NCBI RefSeq assembly: GCF_000027005.1
Contig: NC_012965.1
Span: 1,785,001-1,849,000 of the forward strand
Length of the DNA: 64,000 nucleotides
Reading direction: 5' to 3'
Source of the DNA: Komagataella phaffii GS115
Taxonomy: Eukaryota; Ascomycota; Pichiomycetes; Pichiales; Pichiaceae
Of this stretch, positions 28,901 to 38,198 are shown piece after piece. The position numbers and the translations under genes were made by a program. Position 1 is the first letter of the stretch, and the number at the start of each line of letters is the position of its first letter. The notes under the pieces are model-generated. The model ran no database searches, was not told the origin of the DNA, and saw nothing but the letters and a program-made list of their open reading frames with translations.

Positions 28901-30273
28901 TTGTGATTAAGGAAGCTGCCACCGATTTGGATAATGTACTATTGGAAAATTCAGGTGATGTGACAGGTGTCTATGAGCTGAAATCGCTTCTAGTTGAAGG
29001 GTATGCACTTGAGAAGAACACAAAATATCCACCTGTAGCTTTACCCATAGAGCTTGTGGGACATTCCGACACAAGTATTATGGCCAATTATGGATATTTC
29101 CAATTGCAAGCGAACCCAGGATTGTGGAAATTTGTTGTCAAGCCCCATACTAGGGGCTCAGATATCTATCGATTGGCGAACGTTACAAGTAAGTCTAACG
29201 GTGATACACTTCAGTACACCATTATTGACGAGACTGCTATAATCTTTGTCTTGGATATGAATGGAAATGTTATTCTGCCTGTGTTTGACAGGAAACCTGG
29301 CCAAGAGAATGCATCTCTAATTGGCAATACAGCAACTACTGAAAAAGATACAGGCCTCAGCAAATTTTTGTCTTCATGGCGAAAACAAGAACAACCGAAG
29401 AATGCTGATATCAACATTTTCACAGTTGCTAGTGGGCATCTATATGAGCGATTCTTGTCAATAATGACAAACTCTGTAATGAAGCACACCAAGCATACCG
29501 TCAAGTTTTGGCTAATTGAGAACTACATGTCACCCACGTTCAAGAAGAATTTACCCTTCCTTGCCCGAGAGTTTGGGTTTGACTATGAACTGGTCAACTA
29601 TAAGTGGCCAGCATGGCTGAGGGGTCAAAGGGAGAAACAACGAACTATCTGGGGATATAAGATTTTGTTCTTGGATGTTTTGTTCCCTCAAAGCCTCGAT
29701 AAAGTGATATTTGTTGACGCGGACCAAATAGTTAGAACAGATCTAAAGGAGCTTGTGGATTTGGACCTTGAAGGTGCGCCTTATGGATATACTCCAATGT
29801 GCAACGACAGGGAAGAGATGGAAGGGTTTAGATTTTGGAAACAGGGATATTGGCAGAAGCTCTTGGGTGATACTCTAAAGTATCACATCAGTGCCCTGTA
29901 CGTGATTGACTTGAAAACTTTTAGGCAGATTGCTGCCGGTGATAGGTTGAGACAACACTACCAGCAACTTTCTCAAGATCCAAATTCTTTGTCAAACCTA
30001 GATCAAGATCTACCAAATAATCTTCAGCACCAAATCAAAATTTTTTCACTCCCTCAAGAGTGGCTGTGGTGTGAAACTTGGTGTAGCGATGAGAGTTTAA
30101 AGAAGGCAAAGACGATAGACCTTTGCAACAACCCTTTAACCAAGGAACCAAAATTAGACAGAGCACGAAGACAAATTCCAGAATGGACCCAGTATGATGA
30201 TCAAGTGCAGCAAATTATAAACGAAGCATCTGCAAGCGCTAGGGAATCCATCACTGAACATGATGAGCTTTAG
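25921..30273 (+). CDS. UGGT1: UDP-glucose:glycoprotein glucosyltransferase (UGGT)
   Basis: 1,450 residues. A signal peptide covers about 1-19. The long folding-sensor region with thioredoxin-like domains follows. A C-terminal GT24 glycosyltransferase domain spans about 1155-1430: INIFTVASGHLYERFL, VKFWLIENYMSP, the metal-binding FVDADQIVRTDL near 1265, then YHISALYVIDL and LPQEWLWCETWC. The protein ends in HDEL, the yeast ER-retention signal. UGGT re-glucosylates misfolded Man9 glycans to return clients to the calnexin cycle. The S. cerevisiae homologue Kre5 has lost this activity, but here the DxD and flanking motifs are intact, so real UGGT activity is likely (inference). It shares a 162-bp divergent promoter with MCX1. 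Confidence 0.93.
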   Translation: MINHVLILLTYLCLSVFASEKFVDISLKANWFKTPFPLLLLETVASENESGFYTILDAMFDVSFESLELEDEDLQFEAVPFVKSDEELYEKWSHRAGASIEKSITDIYLANKYYAPRVQSHYQHYNEVRSSILGDKCGTNPKAWLYFNSEVYCNSDDVFALKTGGKTGPPQILPFDRVIGVRNDEVPVAIIYGDYRSPLFSQFISNLAGFVKDGRLRLAWRYISDESVLQKETLAGYGVDLTLKRTDYIVIDDRDIVLDKSLETKPIAAESDNFWDVYSKEIEPVSEKYIRALGYKLSLYIKSLEVSENEKLAILTKLIQDFPKFASFIDRQVTDTEVEEIIEDSLENSINDLPQGVYINGAVVDQSKLNYMEILNILKREYAFIDDITKFGVTGTHAQDIMRRFAAHISDRSVNNTMFKRFDIRGHGEAVFYLNDIETDPQYSGLSSSRKYYTTSVAPGEIPPVRENIHESVFVIDLADHNQVYTLLQFSSVMLSNRIPQRVGFVPLISDKLSEEITLQFLSIFQAKGINQGIKYLHDIAMNVLGQTPRDIISVESITKVPVSDKKNLLSKINEFISSFSIDHPLLITNGKFFDFVQNWQYHSAREIFLDILDLSNAISSGALSEDMRAQDYIYLGSHTSRNVLIINAICEETNLPSLVSYDDLEVFESISQNQNRIATVVIDGQPDSIPITSWLLGNCKDKRFLQQLRHLITAASELDPIKIKVYETSSNSDFSSSLQTAINKSLVDVIAFIDNELEKINVHSPDTVLNDETIDFVHNVFKIKLSKPNDMYLILNGRAIKIRDKDILLKDTDLKLLVEYEIDFKLRIAHELFCEYNISEPKSLDTFELFEYFTMGISNTYFFGDNYHPDQRVFPRYNTGLLNDAVSIEVSNSGPSIMDVTVIIDPLQEESQKLISLLSLFEKLESLKLNIILKPQEARELNIKRFYRGVFPNSVKFSSAGDAIDNEDKGLFTLVPEKTLFTLDLDVPNPWIVVIKEAATDLDNVLLENSGDVTGVYELKSLLVEGYALEKNTKYPPVALPIELVGHSDTSIMANYGYFQLQANPGLWKFVVKPHTRGSDIYRLANVTSKSNGDTLQYTIIDETAIIFVLDMNGNVILPVFDRKPGQENASLIGNTATTEKDTGLSKFLSSWRKQEQPKNADINIFTVASGHLYERFLSIMTNSVMKHTKHTVKFWLIENYMSPTFKKNLPFLAREFGFDYELVNYKWPAWLRGQREKQRTIWGYKILFLDVLFPQSLDKVIFVDADQIVRTDLKELVDLDLEGAPYGYTPMCNDREEMEGFRFWKQGYWQKLLGDTLKYHISALYVIDLKTFRQIAAGDRLRQHYQQLSQDPNSLSNLDQDLPNNLQHQIKIFSLPQEWLWCETWCSDESLKKAKTIDLCNNPLTKEPKLDRARRQIPEWTQYDDQVQQIINEASASARESITEHDEL

Positions 30274-30556
30274 GATCGGAAATAGAGAGATAAACAGTTG
30301 TAATGAATAATAGTAAGTACATTTAATCAAATGTTATTTATTAAGTTTTGAGATACTCCTGACGCACGCTAATCACAAGTAGTTAACAGTAATGCATATA
30401 GTAAGTGTTAGTTAATGAGTGTTTTGGCACAAATGTTGTGCTTTCAGACATGTAATATCTATACATATAGAAATAGACAACGTTTTATATATCAATCTTC
30501 CAAACTTTTCGTTCTGGGTGATATAGCTCGTAATTTGTTTAATTGTGCTGATGTAA

Positions 30557-30628
30557 AGCGCCGTGACGCAGTGGAAGCGTGTAGGGCTCATAACCCTAAA
30601 GTCGATGGATCGAAACCATCCGGCGCTA
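30557..30628 (+). tRNA. initiator tRNA-Met (CAT)
   Basis: 72 bases forming a full cloverleaf without an intron. The acceptor stem AGCGCCG pairs with CGGCGCT, followed by discriminator A. The anticodon stem TAGGG/CCCTA holds the loop CTCATAA, with anticodon CAT at 30589-30591. The T-loop reads ATCGAAA rather than TTCGANN. With the A1-T72 pair and the three G-C pairs at the base of the anticodon stem, this identifies the eukaryotic initiator and not the elongator. Confidence 0.95.
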
Positions 30629-30631
30629 CTC

Positions 30632-30636
30632 TTTTT
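30632..30636 (+). terminator. RNA polymerase III terminator of the initiator tRNA
   Basis: A run of five T starts four bases after the tRNA 3' end on the coding strand, the usual yeast Pol III termination signal. Confidence 0.7.
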
Positions 30637-30764
30637 GAGTTTCTTCGTGCCTCTTTCATTTTCTGGTATGGATCAAAAAACGGGATCAATTGATAATAAT
30701 AGGAAGGACCATTTAAACACAAGTATTAGTCATTGATTCTGCTATATAAATATTGATTTGTAGA

Positions 30765-33446
30765 TTATTTCTTGGAAACCTTTTTATCTTTCTTCGATAA
30801 CAAGGAAAGGCTGGCAGTTGAAGAACTGGGATCAGAGTGATTAGACAGGGAAGCATGACTGAAGCTTCGCCCGATATGTAGGAAGGAACTTGTTCTGGTT
30901 CCCAACGAAGGCCTTGAAATTGGACGACTTGGAGTTTCACTTTGACTGGCAGTGCCAGAGGGATTAGAACTGGGTAGGTGGGCGATATATGCGGAAGGTG
31001 GCAGATTAATTTTCAGCTGTGATGATGAGGAGGTATCTGATCCCTCATCTAGTGGATTCGAACTCCAGTTGAGCTTATCGTTAGCTCCCATATTTCTCTT
31101 GGTTAGATTGAGTGAGGACTGGTTTCTTGATATTGCGGGAGAGTTGCCGTTGCTCGATCCTCTAGACTTCGCCAGGTCCATGATGCTTGTATGGCTTTCC
31201 AAAGTAGGTGAACGTAAAGGAAGCCTCAGCGCACTATAAGATCTTGAACTTGACTGATTGGAATCAATTGAGTTCCGATCTTGGGACGATTGTGCTATTT
31301 TTAGTCTTCGGTTCAGTTGTTCCATATTAATACCTGAAGATGACGAAGGTGGGACGTACACAGGAGTTGGCTCATCCATAACTTCATTCTTCACGGCAGT
31401 TTCATAACTAGGAACCCTGGAAAGCAGATTGTCATCCCAATCCAAGGTTGAGGAGATATTATCCTTTGAGTTAGCTCTTGATAAATGCTGAATGGGACTC
31501 AATATTCCAGGTGTTGCAAAGTCCAAGATGGGAGATTTTGGAACCCTCAGAGTACCTGTTGAAAACTCTAAAGAGTCTAATTGATTGATGTGAGGAGTTG
31601 AGCCTTGAGAGTCAAAAACAAGGGAATCACGGGCATCTCTATTTTCGTCGTCTTCATCTTCACCGTCACTTAACGTGAAAATAGGCTTATTTCGATTAAG
31701 TTTTGATTCAGCGTTACTTGGCTCACTTTCTTGCGATCCCCTTCGTGTATTCAAAGCCCTCAACTGCCTGACTAGCTGATCACTGGCGTTGATTGATGAC
31801 GAATTTGGTGAAATATTGAGGGCAAAGTAAGAACTAGCACGAGAATGTGCTTGAGTAGATGGAGTAGTTGAGTTACCATTAGCCCCTGCATTGATTATTC
31901 TGGGACTTGTCGTACCAGAGGTTCCAGGAGAAGCTAATGGAGTACCATAGTTGTCTACTGGTACGTCGAAGACGTGGTTTTCATAATTTGGGGGTGCCAT
32001 TAGATCAATAGTGTTTGTTTTCACTGGCGGATTCTCATGTAGTGGGGTATTGGCACCAGACTCTCCACGAGACCTGAATAATACGGTATCACTTCCTGAG
32101 CGAGTGTGAGCAGGAGCAGGGGGTCTATTATTCTTTCCCTCAACTGATGGATCACCAATCTTTGCGGCAATTACTGGAACAAATGGACTAATGAATAGAA
32201 TCACAGGTAGCGTTCCTCTCAACTCAGAAATGTGTCCATCACTATTCAGTAGTCCAATATTGAATTTCAATTTGTGTCTAATTTTGACACTTCCAGCAAT
32301 ATCTGAATCAGGAGAGCATTTGTCCAACGAATTTTCCAGAGGGAGAGTGGTCCTTATTTCCCATTTCTCGGTGGAAAACAAAAATTCTTCGTTCTGAAAA
32401 AAGACACCATTTATATCTGGTTCCAATTGCCATATGTTCTTGCCATCTGCAGTCTTTGATGGCTTTTTCATATGCTTCTCGGAAACAATTCGTTCTCCGG
32501 TTTGACTTCCAGTAGCAGTTTTGTAGTTATATTGTTCAATGACAGTAAGCGAGATGTTTCCCAGTCTTAGACCCTTCGATAATGGCACCAAAATTATCTC
32601 CAATGGATTCACGGATCCTATTGCCATGGCACGATTTGGTATGCTGACACAATAATCAACCTTATTTGGCCAAGTATTGTCCACAGCAACTGTTTCTGTT
32701 AATTCAGCGGCATCAGAATTCATCGTTCTTATAACTCTCAAATGTTTTCTAGCAAAAATGTTAGAAACAAACCTACTTCTCTCGAGGTTGGCTTCAAGCT
32801 CGTACACTAAAGAAGCACCGGGAGCCCCTTCCAACGATTCGGGAATATCCCCAGGTAACACAGTAGAGAATGGAATCTCATAGTTTCCCTGGCCAAGTGT
32901 GTGAGATTCAGTTTTTGTGGAGGAGAGATTTGCCAATGTCTGAAGACTAGTGGACGATTTTGATTTTGCTCGTACCGTATTGGACAAACTTTTCAGGGAT
33001 GAAGAGGAGGAGTTGTTGGACTTTGAAATACGACCCGTAGTTAAACCTGTAAGACTAACTGCGGAACCCGATTGACCAGCAGGTACACTGTCGGAATAAC
33101 TTTTGTCTTTGTGCATGTAAATATCGTAAAGGTCTTTGAAATACTCACTTATGTTTAGGTCATCCCAACAGAACTCAAAAACGATTTTCTTGTACTTATT
33201 TTCTTTTGTAGCATGTCCACTTGCGGTTGCATATGTCTCCTTCCATCTAAACCTGAGGGTGGCGACTAGTCTGAGAGACAGTTTTTTAATTGGCATGGGC
33301 TCCAATACAGACAATACTATCACTCCTGACAAAAGAGCAGAGGCGGCATCTTCATGCGACCCTTTAAGGAGAATAACATCATTTTCACAAGACCTGATCC
33401 GTATGTCAAACAAAGTGGTTTGCTTGGAAACCTTTCTCCGTGGCAT
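30765..33446 (-). CDS. ROD1: alpha-arrestin of the Rod1/Rog3 type
   Basis: 893 residues. The arrestin N fold starts at once (TTLFDIRIRSCENDVILLKGSHEDAASALLSG), with the C fold at about 260-440. The order and wording of the first block match S. cerevisiae Rod1/Rog3 (Art4/Art7). A long, disordered Ser/Thr-rich tail carries PY-type sequences, PPNYENHVFDVP near 490 and VPSYETAV near 690, which recruit Rsp5 in the family. These adaptors drive ubiquitination and endocytosis of sugar and other transporters in response to carbon source, controlled by Snf1. The tail has a basic end (KKDKKVSKK). I cannot tell Rod1 from Rog3. The ~690 bp upstream region contains an inverted repeat reported separately. 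Confidence 0.85.
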   Translation of the reverse strand: MPRRKVSKQTTLFDIRIRSCENDVILLKGSHEDAASALLSGVIVLSVLEPMPIKKLSLRLVATLRFRWKETYATASGHATKENKYKKIVFEFCWDDLNISEYFKDLYDIYMHKDKSYSDSVPAGQSGSAVSLTGLTTGRISKSNNSSSSSLKSLSNTVRAKSKSSTSLQTLANLSSTKTESHTLGQGNYEIPFSTVLPGDIPESLEGAPGASLVYELEANLERSRFVSNIFARKHLRVIRTMNSDAAELTETVAVDNTWPNKVDYCVSIPNRAMAIGSVNPLEIILVPLSKGLRLGNISLTVIEQYNYKTATGSQTGERIVSEKHMKKPSKTADGKNIWQLEPDINGVFFQNEEFLFSTEKWEIRTTLPLENSLDKCSPDSDIAGSVKIRHKLKFNIGLLNSDGHISELRGTLPVILFISPFVPVIAAKIGDPSVEGKNNRPPAPAHTRSGSDTVLFRSRGESGANTPLHENPPVKTNTIDLMAPPNYENHVFDVPVDNYGTPLASPGTSGTTSPRIINAGANGNSTTPSTQAHSRASSYFALNISPNSSSINASDQLVRQLRALNTRRGSQESEPSNAESKLNRNKPIFTLSDGEDEDDENRDARDSLVFDSQGSTPHINQLDSLEFSTGTLRVPKSPILDFATPGILSPIQHLSRANSKDNISSTLDWDDNLLSRVPSYETAVKNEVMDEPTPVYVPPSSSSGINMEQLNRRLKIAQSSQDRNSIDSNQSSSRSYSALRLPLRSPTLESHTSIMDLAKSRGSSNGNSPAISRNQSSLNLTKRNMGANDKLNWSSNPLDEGSDTSSSSQLKINLPPSAYIAHLPSSNPSGTASQSETPSRPISRPSLGTRTSSFLHIGRSFSHASLSNHSDPSSSTASLSLLSKKDKKVSKK

Positions 33447-34136
33447 TTCTCAACTGGAGAGGATACGATCAAGTCGATGATAACTTGGGTAGACTGGCTT
33501 AGGGGCTAGGGATGCAAAGATACCTAGGGCTAAAAAAACACAGGACGTCCTCGAGTGTTTGGTAAAAATAGGTGCCCTTTGGGTATTAATGTCTGATAAG
33601 AAAATAGGCAGTAGTGAATCTGCTTATAGTCTTTGAGTTAATTATGATCTTGAGATAAGAAGAGATGGGAGGTAGATGCAAACTTCACAGTATGGTTTGG
33701 CTATGTGCGCGCGATAAAGAAGTTGCAGAAAGAAAGGTCCGTTGGGTCATCTACGAGATGCACTGAAGATCTAGAGTCCAAAAATGGGGGAGATCCAGGT
33801 ATGAGAAGCATGAGTCATGTTCACTGGAGACTGTCCTTCATTTGATTTAAGTGGCCACACTTTGAATTGATAGGTGGGTAAATTTAGAATGCGTCAGGTG
33901 AATCGTCGTTTCCAGTTTCGGAAAAACCTTTACTATGCGGATGAAACGGCATGATTTTTCCGAAATTCATAGCTTTTTTTTGCTTGTCCTGCTTTTCCAA
34001 AAATTATCACGGAATATCACACACAACCGGAATATTCAGATTTAATTATATAATCTGCTACTAACTATTCTTACTATTTTACGATTATTGCTTGCAATGC
34101 ATCCCATAGTTCCGCCGGCTGCTAGTTTTATTTTTT
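33447..34136. other. ROD1/ROG3-like promoter and ATG18 3' flank
   Basis: About 690 bases with no convincing ORF. An exact 11-base inverted repeat, TTTCGGAAAAA at 33916-33926 and TTTTTCCGAAA at 33955-33965, lies about 475 bp upstream of the arrestin ATG. A plus-strand TACTAAC near 34059 resembles an intron branch point, but I found no matching exon pair. Confidence 0.5.
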
Positions 34137-35768
34137 TTACCCGTCATTGACATCAGTCAGCAACGAATATTGACTCAATAGTGTACAATCACCCCCTCTC
34201 TCAGTGTCTAGACCAAAGTTGTAAAAAAAACCCTCAGAACTAACAACCATAACATGAAGAAGCTTTTGATGAAAGGTGGAATCCGACGTGCTACTCGAAT
34301 TGTCGACATCTTCGTGCTCACCCAATTGAAGTAGCTCTCCTTGGCCGACACTGTTCCCAATAGCAACTACTGTCTTCGTATCCTTCGATGCAGGAACTTT
34401 TAGCGACGCAAAGTGTCGATTGGGTTCCAGTAAAGATGAGAACTTAGGATGAAGATAGGGACCCATTTTCTCTGCAGCTTTTCTTCCGAGGCTTTGAGAA
34501 GTTCTTCTAATCATCCGTGCAACACTTCTCCTGGCACTATCCACATGAGGCTCGATCTTATCGCCAATACTTTCTTGACTTCCATATGAGCCAAGAGAGG
34601 TGGTTGAGGATACCCTTCTAGGCACCGTTAACGATGAATTGAATCTTTCTTCAGCCAGTTCGTCATCGATGTCTTCTTCCAATTCATCATCATCCGAGTT
34701 ATCATTCTCCACCAATTCATCAACATCTGGATCTGAGTCTGAATCTACCAAACTGGATGGTTTGGAGCCTTGTTTTTGTTTCATACTTTGCTTGTACCGT
34801 TGCAAAGCCAGCTTCTGATTTTTACTCCACCGAGATGGCATGGTATTATTAGCTTCATCCTGACCCAAGCGGAAAATATGAACGGTCTCGGTGGCAGAGC
34901 TAGCGCATACAAACCGATTGTCCTGACTGAAAGATAGACAATAGATCTTTGTGGGGTAAGTGCCTCTTCGGAACTGATACAATTTGACACCAGTTTCCAC
35001 ATCAAACACCCTGACTATGGTACCTTTATTTGAGGCAGTTGCTAGTAGTGTACCATCACTGCTTAGCGCAATAGCTGACAATTGGGCCTTATGGGCTTCA
35101 ATGACGGATATGGGTTGTAAAGTGTGAGAATTAAATATGATCACATCCCCATTTCTCAGATTTGAAGAGTTTGCGTTGACATTTTCGGGGATGTTTTCCA
35201 AATGAGATCTATCGTTGTCATTGGTGGTTCCTTTTGTGGAAGTTTCTTGCCTGTTTGGAAGTTTTGGAGGAGAGGGATAAGCTAGTATATTGTTTTCTGT
35301 GGAGGAGGAGAGGGCGATCAAGCCCTCTGGATTGCTTGGGGTCTCTATAGTGTGTAAAATCCTCATAGTGTTAATATCATAAATATAAATAGTGTCTTCC
35401 AATAGCACAACCATTCGTTCTCTGTTCATCTTCACAGCGAGAATACTTGTTGGAAAAGTCAGTTCACATATGATCGATCTACGTTTTGTGTTGAATACTT
35501 TGAGTTTTCTTGGTGAAGAGTCAGGTAGTTCTCCTAAGCCAACAATGGCCACTAGGGACGAGGAGAAGAGCATCTCAACTATGCCTATGCTAGTATCAGC
35601 AAGGCTGAGGCATTTTGTGAACGGTTCAACGTTAAATATCTTGTATCCGGACTGGTAGCCAACTGATACGCAAGTGGAATCTTGGTTGAAGTTGGCAAAG
35701 TTGATGGACTCGTGTGTTACTTGGGCATTGCCGGTACTCTTATCAGCCTCATCTGTAGGTTGCGACAT
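34137..35768 (-). CDS. ATG18: PROPPIN WD-repeat protein Atg18
   Basis: 543 residues. Seven degenerate WD-type blades start at [25 protein letters not shown]. The phosphoinositide-binding FRRG motif appears in [20 protein letters not shown] at about residue 265, preceded by [27 protein letters not shown]. An acidic, Ser-rich insertion (about 330-370) sits in a late blade. Atg18 binds PI3P and PI(3,5)P2, serves autophagosome formation with Atg2, and controls vacuole morphology downstream of Fab1. The orthologue in this yeast was described as GSA12, needed for pexophagy. So the kinase making one ligand (FAB1) and its reader lie in one window. It is divergent from FDH1. Confidence 0.93.
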   Translation of the reverse strand: MSQPTDEADKSTGNAQVTHESINFANFNQDSTCVSVGYQSGYKIFNVEPFTKCLSLADTSIGIVEMLFSSSLVAIVGLGELPDSSPRKLKVFNTKRRSIICELTFPTSILAVKMNRERMVVLLEDTIYIYDINTMRILHTIETPSNPEGLIALSSSTENNILAYPSPPKLPNRQETSTKGTTNDNDRSHLENIPENVNANSSNLRNGDVIIFNSHTLQPISVIEAHKAQLSAIALSSDGTLLATASNKGTIVRVFDVETGVKLYQFRRGTYPTKIYCLSFSQDNRFVCASSATETVHIFRLGQDEANNTMPSRWSKNQKLALQRYKQSMKQKQGSKPSSLVDSDSDPDVDELVENDNSDDDELEEDIDDELAEERFNSSLTVPRRVSSTTSLGSYGSQESIGDKIEPHVDSARRSVARMIRRTSQSLGRKAAEKMGPYLHPKFSSLLEPNRHFASLKVPASKDTKTVVAIGNSVGQGELLQLGEHEDVDNSSSTSDSTFHQKLLHVMVVSSEGFFYNFGLDTERGGDCTLLSQYSLLTDVNDG

Positions 35769-36896
35769 TAGATGGTTATCTTGAATGGTATTTGTAAGGA
35801 TTGATCTCGAAGGTTGTATATAGTCGTGCCGTGCAAGTGGAGGAGAATGAAAGAAGATGTAAGAATTCTGGCCCTTGCACCTGATCGCGAAGGTGGAAAT
35901 GGCAGAAGGATCAGCCTGGACGAAGCAACCAGTTCCAACTGCTAAGTAAAGAAGATGCTAGACGAAGGAGACTTCAGAGGTGAAAAGTTTGCAAGAAGAG
36001 AGCTGCGGGAAATAAATTTTCAATTTAAGGACTTGAGTGCGTCCATATTCGTGTACGTGTCCAACTGTTTTCCATTACCTAAGAAAAACATAAAGATTAA
36101 AAAGATAAACCCAATCGGGAAACTTTAGCGTGCCGTTTCGGATTCCGAAAAACTTTTGGAGCGCCAGATGACTATGGAAAGAGGAGTGTACCAAAATGGC
36201 AAGTCGGGGGCTACTCACCGGATAGCCAATACATTCTCTAGGAACCAGGGATGAATCCAGGTTTTTGTTGTCACGGTAGGTCAAGCATTCACTTCTTAGG
36301 AATATCTCGTTGAAAGCTACTTGAAATCCCATTGGGTGCGGAACCAGCTTCTAATTAAATAGTTCGATGATGTTCTCTAAGTGGGACTCTACGGCTCAAA
36401 CTTCTACACAGCATCATCTTAGTAGTCCCTTCCCAAAACACCATTCTAGGTTTCGGAACGTAACGAAACAATGTTCCTCTCTTCACATTGGGCCGTTACT
36501 CTAGCCTTCCGAAGAACCAATAAAAGGGACCGGCTGAAACGGGTGTGGAAACTCCTGTCCAGTTTATGGCAAAGGCTACAGAAATCCCAATCTTGTCGGG
36601 ATGTTGCTCCTCCCAAACGCCATATTGTACTGCAGTTGGTGCGCATTTTAGGGAAAATTTACCCCAGATGTCCTGATTTTCGAGGGCTACCCCCAACTCC
36701 CTGTGCTTATACTTAGTCTAATTCTATTCAGTGTGCTGACCTACACGTAATGATGTCGTAACCCAGTTAAATGGCCGAAAAACTATTTAAGTAAGTTTAT
36801 TTCTCCTCCAGATGAGACTCTCCTTCTTTTCTCCGCTAGTTATCAAACTATAAACCTATTTTACCTCAAATACCTCCAACATCACCCACTTAAACA
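35769..36896. promoter_or_regulatory. ATG18-FDH1 divergent intergenic region containing the FDH1 promoter
   Basis: 1,128 bases without a plausible ORF. For FDH1 I see a TATA-like TATTTAAG at 36784-36791, about 106 bases before the ATG, and a CCAAT sequence near 36515. Upstream at 36136-36150 is a perfect 15-base palindrome, TTTCGGATTCCGAAA. Several CYCC elements, the core recognised by the methanol regulator Mxr1 in this genus, occur in the proximal 250 bases (for example in the CCCCCAACTCCCTG stretch near 36690). FDH1 promoters of methylotrophic yeasts are methanol-induced and glucose-repressed; that this one is so is established for the genus, not read from the bases. Confidence 0.7.
36136..36150. 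promoter_or_regulatory. CGG-N3-CCG palindrome, putative zinc-cluster factor site
   Basis: TTTCGGATTCCGAAA is self-complementary about its central T. Inverted CGG triplets with a 3-base spacer are the format used by some Zn2Cys6 dimers. It lies 747 bases upstream of the FDH1 ATG and 368 bases upstream of the ATG18 ATG. Confidence 0.4.
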
Positions 36897-37994
36897 ATGA
36901 AAATCGTTCTCGTTTTGTACTCCGCTGGTAAGCACGCCGCCGATGAACCAAAGTTGTATGGTTGTATCGAAAATGAATTGGGTATTAGACAATGGCTTGA
37001 GAAGGGCGGCCATGAATTGGTTACTACATCAGACAAAGAGGGTGAAAACTCTGAGTTAGAAAAGCACATTCCTGACGCTGATGTGATTATTTCCACTCCA
37101 TTCCATCCAGCCTACATCACGAAGGAGAGAATCCAAAAAGCCAAGAAGCTGAAGTTGTTGGTCGTTGCTGGTGTCGGTTCCGACCACATTGACTTGGACT
37201 ACATTGAACAAAATGGCCTAGATATTTCGGTCCTAGAGGTTACTGGTTCCAACGTTGTTTCAGTGGCTGAGCATGTCGTTATGACTATATTGAACTTGGT
37301 GAGAAACTTTGTTCCAGCTCACGAGCAAATTGTTAACCACGGCTGGGACGTTGCTGCCATCGCCAAGGACGCCTACGATATCGAAGGTAAGACCATCGCA
37401 ACAATTGGTGCTGGAAGAATTGGTTACAGAGTCTTAGAGAGACTTGTGGCTTTCAACCCTAAGGAATTGTTGTACTACGACTACCAAGGTCTTCCAAAAG
37501 AGGCCGAGGAAAAAGTTGGTGCCAGAAGAGTCGACACTGTCGAGGAGCTGGTTGCTCAAGCCGATGTTGTTACCGTCAATGCCCCACTGCACGCAGGTAC
37601 TAAGGGTTTAGTTAACAAGGAGCTTCTGTCCAAGTTCAAGAAGGGTGCTTGGTTGGTTAACACAGCCAGAGGTGCCATCTGCAATGCTCAAGATGTCGCT
37701 GATGCCGTTGCATCTGGTCAATTGAGAGGTTACGGTGGTGACGTCTGGTTCCCTCAGCCAGCTCCAAAGGACCATCCATGGAGAGATATGAGAAACAAGT
37801 ACGGATACGGAAACGCCATGACTCCTCATTACTCAGGTACCACTTTGGACGCCCAGGTCAGATATGCCGAAGGTACCAAGAACATCTTGAACTCATTCCT
37901 TACCAAGAAGTTTGACTACAGACCTCAAGATGTCATTCTTTTGAACGGTAAGTACAAGACCAAGGCTTATGGTAATGACAAAAAGGTCGCATAA
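36897..37994 (+). CDS. FDH1: NAD-dependent formate dehydrogenase Fdh1
   Basis: 365 residues. It opens [20 protein letters not shown], as in other methylotrophic yeast FDHs. The NAD-binding Rossmann motif is [17 protein letters not shown] at about 166-182. Catalytic-site motifs are [37 protein letters not shown] and the C-terminal [16 protein letters not shown]. The enzyme oxidises formate to CO2 with NAD+ and ends the dissimilatory methanol pathway in the cytosol. Codon use is strongly biased to preferred codons (GGT, GTC/GTT, AAG, TTG), unlike most neighbours, fitting a protein made in very large amounts on methanol. No PTS1 is present (it ends NDKKVA). Confidence 0.97.
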   Translation: MKIVLVLYSAGKHAADEPKLYGCIENELGIRQWLEKGGHELVTTSDKEGENSELEKHIPDADVIISTPFHPAYITKERIQKAKKLKLLVVAGVGSDHIDLDYIEQNGLDISVLEVTGSNVVSVAEHVVMTILNLVRNFVPAHEQIVNHGWDVAAIAKDAYDIEGKTIATIGAGRIGYRVLERLVAFNPKELLYYDYQGLPKEAEEKVGARRVDTVEELVAQADVVTVNAPLHAGTKGLVNKELLSKFKKGAWLVNTARGAICNAQDVADAVASGQLRGYGGDVWFPQPAPKDHPWRDMRNKYGYGNAMTPHYSGTTLDAQVRYAEGTKNILNSFLTKKFDYRPQDVILLNGKYKTKAYGNDKKVA

Positions 37995-38198
37995 TTGAAA
38001 TGTATTTAATTTGATATTAAGTAAATGAATGATTATGACTTTATGAATTCGCAATGTTTTCTCCTTGATTATTTCTGTATTGTATTGGAATGATTATAGA
38101 ATACTCATATATTGATTATAGTATTAGCACATAAAACGTTTGTTGTTAAACTCACTTCCGTACGCAACCATTTCTATTTCTAGCTATCTTGATAAGGT

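Noticed and set aside
34050..34140. Plus-strand TACTAAC branch-like sequence, possible intron
   Set aside because: No donor with a usable first exon upstream, and the acceptor would lead only into antisense ATG18.
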